The notes beneath the pieces are model-generated. The model saw only the letters and a list, made by a program, of their open reading frames with translations. It was not told the DNA's origin and did no database searches. From positions 1 through 8,831 of the forward strand of contig CALYAC010000039.1 in the NCBI GenBank assembly GCA_944393405.1: 8,831 bases of DNA, given 5' to 3'. This document shows, piece by piece, positions 5,080 through 8,831 of this stretch. Position 1 is the first letter of the stretch. Each line of letters opens with the position of its first letter. Origin of the DNA: an uncultured Clostridia bacterium (GTDB taxonomy: Bacteria; Bacillota_A; Clostridia; TANB77; CAG-508). The position numbers and the translations under genes were made by a program.

Positions 5080-6024
5080 AAACTTATTGTGGCTTAATCA
5101 AGTAATTGGTTAAGAAAAACTAGGTGAACCAGTAAATACTGGGTGTCAGTCAAACGAATAGTAATATTAGGAAATGAATATGAATTGACTGGCTAACAGG
5201 GGAAGCATTTTATTGTTATCCTGTGCTAAGGTTGTTTAAAAAAGGAGACTTAAAGATGCAACAAAAAGAATTTTACAATTATATTATATTTGAAAATGGG
5301 GAAATATACTCTAATTATGTTCATAGATTTCTAAACCCAGACATAACTAAACATGGATATAAACAAGTAACATTATATATTAATGGAAATCCAAAGAGAT
5401 TTAAAGTACATAGATTAGTCGCTTTACTATGGATTGGCGAAGCTCCAAAAGATAAACCTACAATAAACCACAAAGATGGGAATAAGTTAAATAACAATTA
5501 CACTAATTTAGAATATGCAACCTATTATGAGAATAACAAGCATGCAAGAGATATGAAGTTGAATGACATTTGCTTTAGCAATTCTAAAAGATGGGAAAAC
5601 CCTGAATTTAGGGAAAGAACTTCAAAAAATATTTCTCAAGGACTAATTAAGAGTGGATGTACTGCTGGGAAGAATAATGGAAGGTTTAGATACGAAATTA
5701 GAGTTGGGAACGGAGAAAAAGAATATAATAGAAAAGAGCTTGCAAAGCTAATAAAAAGAAGTCAATCATATACGGACTCTTGTATAAGAAAAGCTAGTAA
5801 TGGAGAGAAAATTCCTATTTTTGAGAAATACAATATAAAAATAAAAGACATAAAACAACAAAGTTAATCGACTATCGAAAGTATATGCTAAAAGAAATAT
5901 TTAGCAAAATAAATGAGTAGAGTAGTAAAAAGGTGAAATTCCTTTTTACCAAGTGCCTAGTACCTTATAAACGGTAATAGAATATAAGGTAATGATATAG
6001 TCAGATGTTATTAAAATAACATTG
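5080..6024 (+). ncRNA. Group I intron in nrdD (IA-like), with HNH ORF
   Basis: This is a 945-nt self-splicing intron. The 5' exon ends in U (5079) and the intron ends in G (6024), as group I requires. P1 pairs CCAT 5076-5079 with GTGG 5089-5092, with the U-G wobble at the splice site. P2 is 5093-5099/5108-5114. P3 is ACTAGG 5119-5124 with CCTAGT 5956-5961. Stems lie at 5129-5142 and 5145-5153/5185-5193. P6 is ACAGG 5196-5200 with CCTGT 5220-5224, followed by GTGCTAAG as in the T4 td intron. P7 is GACTAT 5870-5875 with ATAGTC 5997-6002. P7.1/P7.2-like hairpins are 5886-5906 and 5925-5949, which favour subgroup IA. P8 is 5961-5991 and P9 is 6006-6021. All stems were found by eye. The endonuclease gene sits between P6 and P7 and leaves the core intact. 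The insertion point lies in the conserved His|Asp-Ala-Asp-Tyr codons of nrdD. Confidence 0.9.
5256..5867 (+). CDS. Intron-encoded HNH homing endonuclease
   Basis: This 203-aa protein probably cuts or nicks intronless nrdD alleles so that repair copies the intron in. ATG 5256 is chosen over an in-frame upstream start at 5223 because AAGGAGA (5242-5248) is well placed for it and 5223 lies within the P6 stem. Residues 8-45 (YNYIIFENGEIYSN onward) resemble the NUMOD4 DNA-binding module. Residues 50-97 are the HNH core: VHRLVA with His52, INHKDGNKLNN with His72 and the KDGN turn, NLEYAT with Asn84, and ENNKHA with His96. A C-terminal segment near 155-195 (YNRKELAKLI to the ASNGEKIP stretch) looks like a small helical DNA-binding module of the NUMOD1 type. 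The stop at 5865 is two bases before the P7 region, so the gene fits tightly within the folded intron. Confidence 0.88.
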   Translation: MQQKEFYNYIIFENGEIYSNYVHRFLNPDITKHGYKQVTLYINGNPKRFKVHRLVALLWIGEAPKDKPTINHKDGNKLNNNYTNLEYATYYENNKHARDMKLNDICFSNSKRWENPEFRERTSKNISQGLIKSGCTAGKNNGRFRYEIRVGNGEKEYNRKELAKLIKRSQSYTDSCIRKASNGEKIPIFEKYNIKIKDIKQQS

Positions 6025-6720
6025 GATGCAGATTACTTCGCCCAAAATGCTCTTCACAACTGTGAACTTGTAAACTTAGAAGATATGTTACAAAATGGAA
6101 CAATCATAAATGGCGTAATGATAGAGAAACCACATAGATTTATTACAGCAGCTACAATTGCAACTCAAATAATACTTGCTGTAACAAGTTCTAGTTATGG
6201 TGGTTGTACTGTTACACTAAGTCATTTAGCTCCTTTTGTTAGAGACAGTTATAATAAATTTTTAAAAAAATATGAAGATAGAGGACTATCAGAAGACCAA
6301 TGTAAAGAATTTGCAATGCAAGATACTAGGAAAGAAGTTGCTGATGGAGTCCAAACATTTAATTATCAAGTAAATTCAATGACAAACACTAATGGGCAAG
6401 CACCATTTTTATCAGTATGTATGTATTTAGGTGAAACAGATGAATATAAAGATGAGCTTGCAATGATTATTGAAGAGTTTTTAAAACAAAGAATGTTAGG
6501 ATTTAAAAATGAAAAAGGGGTTTATATAACACCAGCATTTCCAAAACTTCTATATATTCTTGAAGAAGATAATATACATGAAGACAGTAAATATTGGTAT
6601 TTAACAGAGCTTGCAGCGAAATGTACTGCTAAAAGAATGGTTCCAGATTATATATCTGAAAAAGTAATGTTACAATTAAAAATAAATAAATATGGTAATG
6701 GAGAATGTTATCCATGCATG
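6025..6720 (+). CDS. nrdD: Anaerobic ribonucleotide reductase, exon 2 up to the frameshift
   Basis: This part encodes residues 163-394 of the spliced protein. It opens with DADYFAQNALHNC, where Cys175 is the active-site cysteine equivalent to E. coli NrdD Cys175. It then continues through GTIINGVMIEKPHRF, the Gly/Thr-rich SSYGGCTVTLSHLAPF segment, QVNSMTNTNGQAPF and ITPAFPKLLYILEEDN, all typical of the catalytic barrel. It ends at YPCM (ATG 6718-6720). One extra C at 6721 then throws the frame into CGG ATG TAG, stopping at 6729. Without that base the next residues would be Gly-Cys-Arg-Ser-Phe-Leu, the conserved finger loop. The rest of the enzyme continues in the next frame from 6722. Confidence 0.88.
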
Positions 6721-6721
6721 C

Positions 6722-7735
6722 GGATGTAGGTCATTCCTTACTCCTTGGAGAAGTGAAGGTAATCCTTCTAAAGCATTAAATTATGTAGAAGGAAAAGGTA
6801 AATATTATGGAAGATTTAACCAAGGAGTTGTAACAATTAATTTACCAGATGTTGCATTATCTTCAGGTGGAGATATGGATGAATTCTGGAAAATCTTTAA
6901 TGAAAGATTAGAATTATGTCATAAAGCATTACAATGTAGACACGAAAGATTAAGTGGAACAGTATCTGATGCAGCACCTATCTTATGGCAACATGGAGCA
7001 TTAGCAAGATTAGATAAAGGTGAAAAAATAGATAAATTATTACATGATGGATATTCAACATTGTCTTTAGGATATGCAGGGCTATATGAATGTGTTAAAT
7101 ATATGACAGGTCATTCACATACAGATAATGGTGTAGGAAAAGAATTTGGATTATCTGTAATGCAACACTTAAATGATAAATGTAATGAATGGAAAGTTGA
7201 AGAAAATATTGATTATTCTGTTTATGGTTCTCCAATTGAATCAACAACATATAAGTTTGCTAAATGTTTAAAAAATAGATTTGGTGAAGTTGAAGGAATT
7301 ACAGATAGAGATTACATTACAAATTCATATCATGTTCCAGTATTTGAAGAAATAGATGCTTTTGATAAATTGAAGTTAGAAAGTGAATTTCAAAGATTAA
7401 GCCCAGGAGGTGCGATTTCTTATATAGAATGCCCAGACTTAACTAACAATACACAAGCAGTTATAGAAGTTATGAAGTTCATATACGACAATATTATGTA
7501 TGCAGAGTTAAATACTAAATCAGATTATTGCCAAGTTTGTGGATATGATGGAGAAATGCAGATAGATGACGATATGGAATGGTATTGTCCAAACTGTGGT
7601 AATAGAGACCATTCAAAAATGAATGTAGCTCGTAGAACTTGCGGTTACATCGGAACAAATTTCTGGAACAAGGGCAGAACAGAAGAAATAAAGGAAAGAG
7701 TAATTCATTTAGATAATAAAGATTTGGAGGAATAA
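6722..7735 (+). CDS. nrdD: Anaerobic ribonucleotide reductase, C-terminal part after the frameshift
   Basis: Counted through the frameshift, this part encodes residues 395-731; 731 residues is close to the normal family length. It begins with GCRSFLTPW, in which Cys396 is the expected thiyl-radical cysteine of the finger loop. YYGRFNQGVVTINLPDVAL and a long barrel region follow. The C-terminus has the four-cysteine zinc site (Cys664, Cys667, Cys683, Cys686) and RRTCGYIG, in which Gly702 is the glycyl-radical residue activated by NrdG. The reading frame stays open for 337 codons with normal composition, so the break is recent, an error, or bypassed. Without frameshifting, a fragment could begin at ATG 6692 or 6698, but neither has an SD, and the fragment would lack the ATP-cone and Cys175. 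Confidence 0.88.
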   Translation, partial: GCRSFLTPWRSEGNPSKALNYVEGKGKYYGRFNQGVVTINLPDVALSSGGDMDEFWKIFNERLELCHKALQCRHERLSGTVSDAAPILWQHGALARLDKGEKIDKLLHDGYSTLSLGYAGLYECVKYMTGHSHTDNGVGKEFGLSVMQHLNDKCNEWKVEENIDYSVYGSPIESTTYKFAKCLKNRFGEVEGITDRDYITNSYHVPVFEEIDAFDKLKLESEFQRLSPGGAISYIECPDLTNNTQAVIEVMKFIYDNIMYAELNTKSDYCQVCGYDGEMQIDDDMEWYCPNCGNRDHSKMNVARRTCGYIGTNFWNKGRTEEIKERVIHLDNKDLEE

Positions 7736-7739
7736 TATT

Positions 7740-8003
7740 ATGAATTATGAGCAATATTGTAAAGAAGTTCAAGAAGAAAAAGAGTTCTTAGACTCCATTC
7801 CTTTAGAAAATTATATTAAAGATTGGATAGAAATTTATGATATGATGTTACAAATCGAAGAAGATTATGGTAAATTACGCCCAAGTGGATGTGTATTTAA
7901 TTGTACTGGGATTGATGAATTCTTGATATATTTAACTAGAAGATATCCGAATTTAACCTACTCAGAAAATACACAATATCATCTATACTTAAATGAAGAG
8001 TAG
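7740..8003 (+). CDS. Small acidic protein between nrdD and nrdG, unknown
   Basis: This 87-aa protein has a strong SD (GGAGGAA, 7726-7732) overlapping the nrdD stop, and ATG 7740 lies 4 bases after that stop. The sequence is rich in Glu, Tyr and Ile/Leu and is probably mostly helical at residues 1-45 (MNYEQYCKEVQEEKEFLDSI onward). There are three cysteines (Cys7, Cys51, Cys55) but no complete metal motif and no membrane segment. I recognise no family. Its place between a reductase and its activase means it is co-transcribed with both, so a role in dNTP supply is possible but not shown. Confidence 0.7.
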   Translation: MNYEQYCKEVQEEKEFLDSIPLENYIKDWIEIYDMMLQIEEDYGKLRPSGCVFNCTGIDEFLIYLTRRYPNLTYSENTQYHLYLNEE

Positions 8004-8014
8004 GAGGAATAACA

Positions 8015-8530
8015 ATGAGATATAACAAAATTAGAAAGATGGACATATCAAATGGTGAAGGTGTTCGAGTTTCTATATTTGTTCAAGGTTGTCATTTTCA
8101 TTGTAAAGGCTGCTTTAACCCAGAGACTTGGAATTTTGAGGGTGGGAAGGAATTTACTTCCCAAACCCTTACATTATTATTAGACCTTTGCTCTAATCCA
8201 ACAAGAAAAGGTTTATCAATACTTGGTGGCGAACCATTAAATGATGAAAATTATTCTGGAGTTCTGGAAATTGTAAAAGCTTTTAAACAAAATGAAAATA
8301 CAAAAAATAAAGATATTTGGCTTTGGACAGGATATGAAATAGAAGATATTTTAAACAATAGAAATAAAAAAGAAATACTAAATTATTTAGATTATATAAT
8401 ATGTGGACAATTTATTGAAGAACAAAAAAATTTAAGATTAAAATGGGCTGGTTCCAAGAATCAAAGATGGATTGATATAAAAGCGACATTAGCTCAAAAA
8501 GATACAAAAATTATAGAAAAGGAAATGTAA
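8015..8530 (+). CDS. nrdG: Anaerobic ribonucleotide reductase activating protein (radical SAM)
   Basis: This 171-aa protein starts at ATG 8015 after a strong SD (AGGAGGA, 8003-8009). It uses a 4Fe-4S cluster and S-adenosylmethionine to put the radical on the C-terminal glycine of NrdD. The N-terminus (MRYNKIRKMDISNGEGVRVS) is typical of NrdG. Cys26, Cys30 and Cys33 (CHFHCKGC) form the CxxxCxxC cluster motif, followed by FNPETWNFEGG. LGGEPL (70-75) is the SAM-binding GGEP motif, and DIWLWTGYEIEDI (about 99-111) is the usual central strand and helix. The length is normal for the family. No break is visible, so activation could work if a full-length NrdD is made. Confidence 0.93.
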   Translation: MRYNKIRKMDISNGEGVRVSIFVQGCHFHCKGCFNPETWNFEGGKEFTSQTLTLLLDLCSNPTRKGLSILGGEPLNDENYSGVLEIVKAFKQNENTKNKDIWLWTGYEIEDILNNRNKKEILNYLDYIICGQFIEEQKNLRLKWAGSKNQRWIDIKATLAQKDTKIIEKEM

Positions 8531-8533
8531 AAT

Positions 8534-8831
8534 ATGGAATATTGTAAAGAAGACTTAAATACTCAAGTTTTTGTAGTAATTGACAATCCAAAATACTTAG
8601 GGAAAACTTGTCCTTGTTGTGGAAGAAAATTCCTTCACGAAGAACAAGAATATTTAATTGTAAATGGGGTTTTTGATAAAATATATTCTGATGGTGATGA
8701 TATATATTATTATGCAGAACTAATGAATCCAGTAACTGATACACTAGAAGATGTTATAATTAGTCGTAGATTTATTTCAATGAATGATAATTATCCTTTA
8801 AAAGACCATTCGATTTTTGATTTACAATGGA
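8534..8831 (+). CDS. Zinc-binding hypothetical protein, 3'-truncated
   Basis: The frame is open from ATG 8534 to the window end (99 codons), with an SD-like AAGGAAAT (8519-8526) overlapping the nrdG end. Three or four bases separate it from nrdG, so it is probably in the same operon. TCPCCGRKF (residues 26-34), with Cys27, Cys29 and Cys30, resembles a zinc knuckle, possibly completed by Cys4 or by residues outside the window. The rest is acidic with a Tyr-rich stretch (DDIYYYAEL). No family is recognised. The next gene's content is needed to judge whether it belongs to nucleotide metabolism. Confidence 0.6.
   Translation, partial: MEYCKEDLNTQVFVVIDNPKYLGKTCPCCGRKFLHEEQEYLIVNGVFDKIYSDGDDIYYYAELMNPVTDTLEDVIISRRFISMNDNYPLKDHSIFDLQW

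Noticed and set aside
6692..7735. Separate gene starting at ATG 6692 in the second nrdD frame
   Set aside because: There is no SD, and the first ten codons overlap and duplicate in another frame the end of the first nrdD part; family alignment shows this is the same enzyme shifted by one base.
8580..8610. TTGACAA half-site near the window end
   Set aside because: The matching left arm is absent and there is no -10.
1..8831. CRISPR array, tRNA genes, rRNA or insertion sequences
   Set aside because: No regularly spaced direct repeats, cloverleaf-like segments or transposase genes were seen; the only repeats are the four operator palindromes and the intron stems.

Overview
The window is a compact, AT-rich stretch in which every recognisable gene is on the + strand. 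Shine-Dalgarno sites are strong and purine-rich, arginine is mostly AGA, and TTG/GTG starts are used. These traits suggest a low-GC Firmicute-type host, probably a strict or facultative anaerobe. The gene mix suggests a large phage or prophage: a DUF5662 protein, small zinc-ribbon proteins, an HNH protein, and an nrdD-nrdG pair whose nrdD carries a group I intron with its own HNH homing endonuclease. A cellular origin for the left end is not excluded, because a CCA-adding enzyme also fits a chromosome.

Left part (1-4390). The 3' part of a CCA-adding tRNA nucleotidyltransferase is followed by a tightly packed operon. Its genes are a macro-domain protein resembling the TARG1/ALC1-like class of ADP-ribose hydrolases, a 402-aa WGR + helical + catalytic PARP with the H-Y-E triad intact, a small two-helix membrane protein, a zinc-ribbon protein, a DUF5662 protein split by a one-base frameshift, and an HNH-type protein. 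The macro and PARP genes overlap by 7 bases. Together they look like a writer/eraser ADP-ribosylation module with the domain order of eukaryotic DNA-break-sensing PARPs. This is the most notable system here.

Middle and right part (4391-8831). A regulatory region leads into the anaerobic ribonucleotide reductase module. nrdD is cut by a 945-nt group I intron (5080-6024) at a conserved His|Asp junction, and broken again by one extra base directly before the Gly-Cys-Arg loop that carries the predicted thiyl-radical cysteine. A small unknown gene, nrdG and a zinc-binding partial gene follow.

Regulation. A palindrome, TTGTCAA-N4-TTGACAA, occurs four times: once inside the CCA gene, once just before the macro gene, and twice before nrdD. 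In two cases its right arm is exactly the -35 box of a promoter with a 17-bp spacer and an extended -10, and the two promoters are near copies of each other. This implies that one regulator controls both the PARP/macro operon and the nrdD operon. The 7-4-7 layout recalls the binding site of the NADH sensor Rex, but with a different base at one position of each arm. If the regulator does read NAD(H), the NAD-consuming PARP and anaerobic dNTP synthesis would answer to the same signal. That last step is inference.
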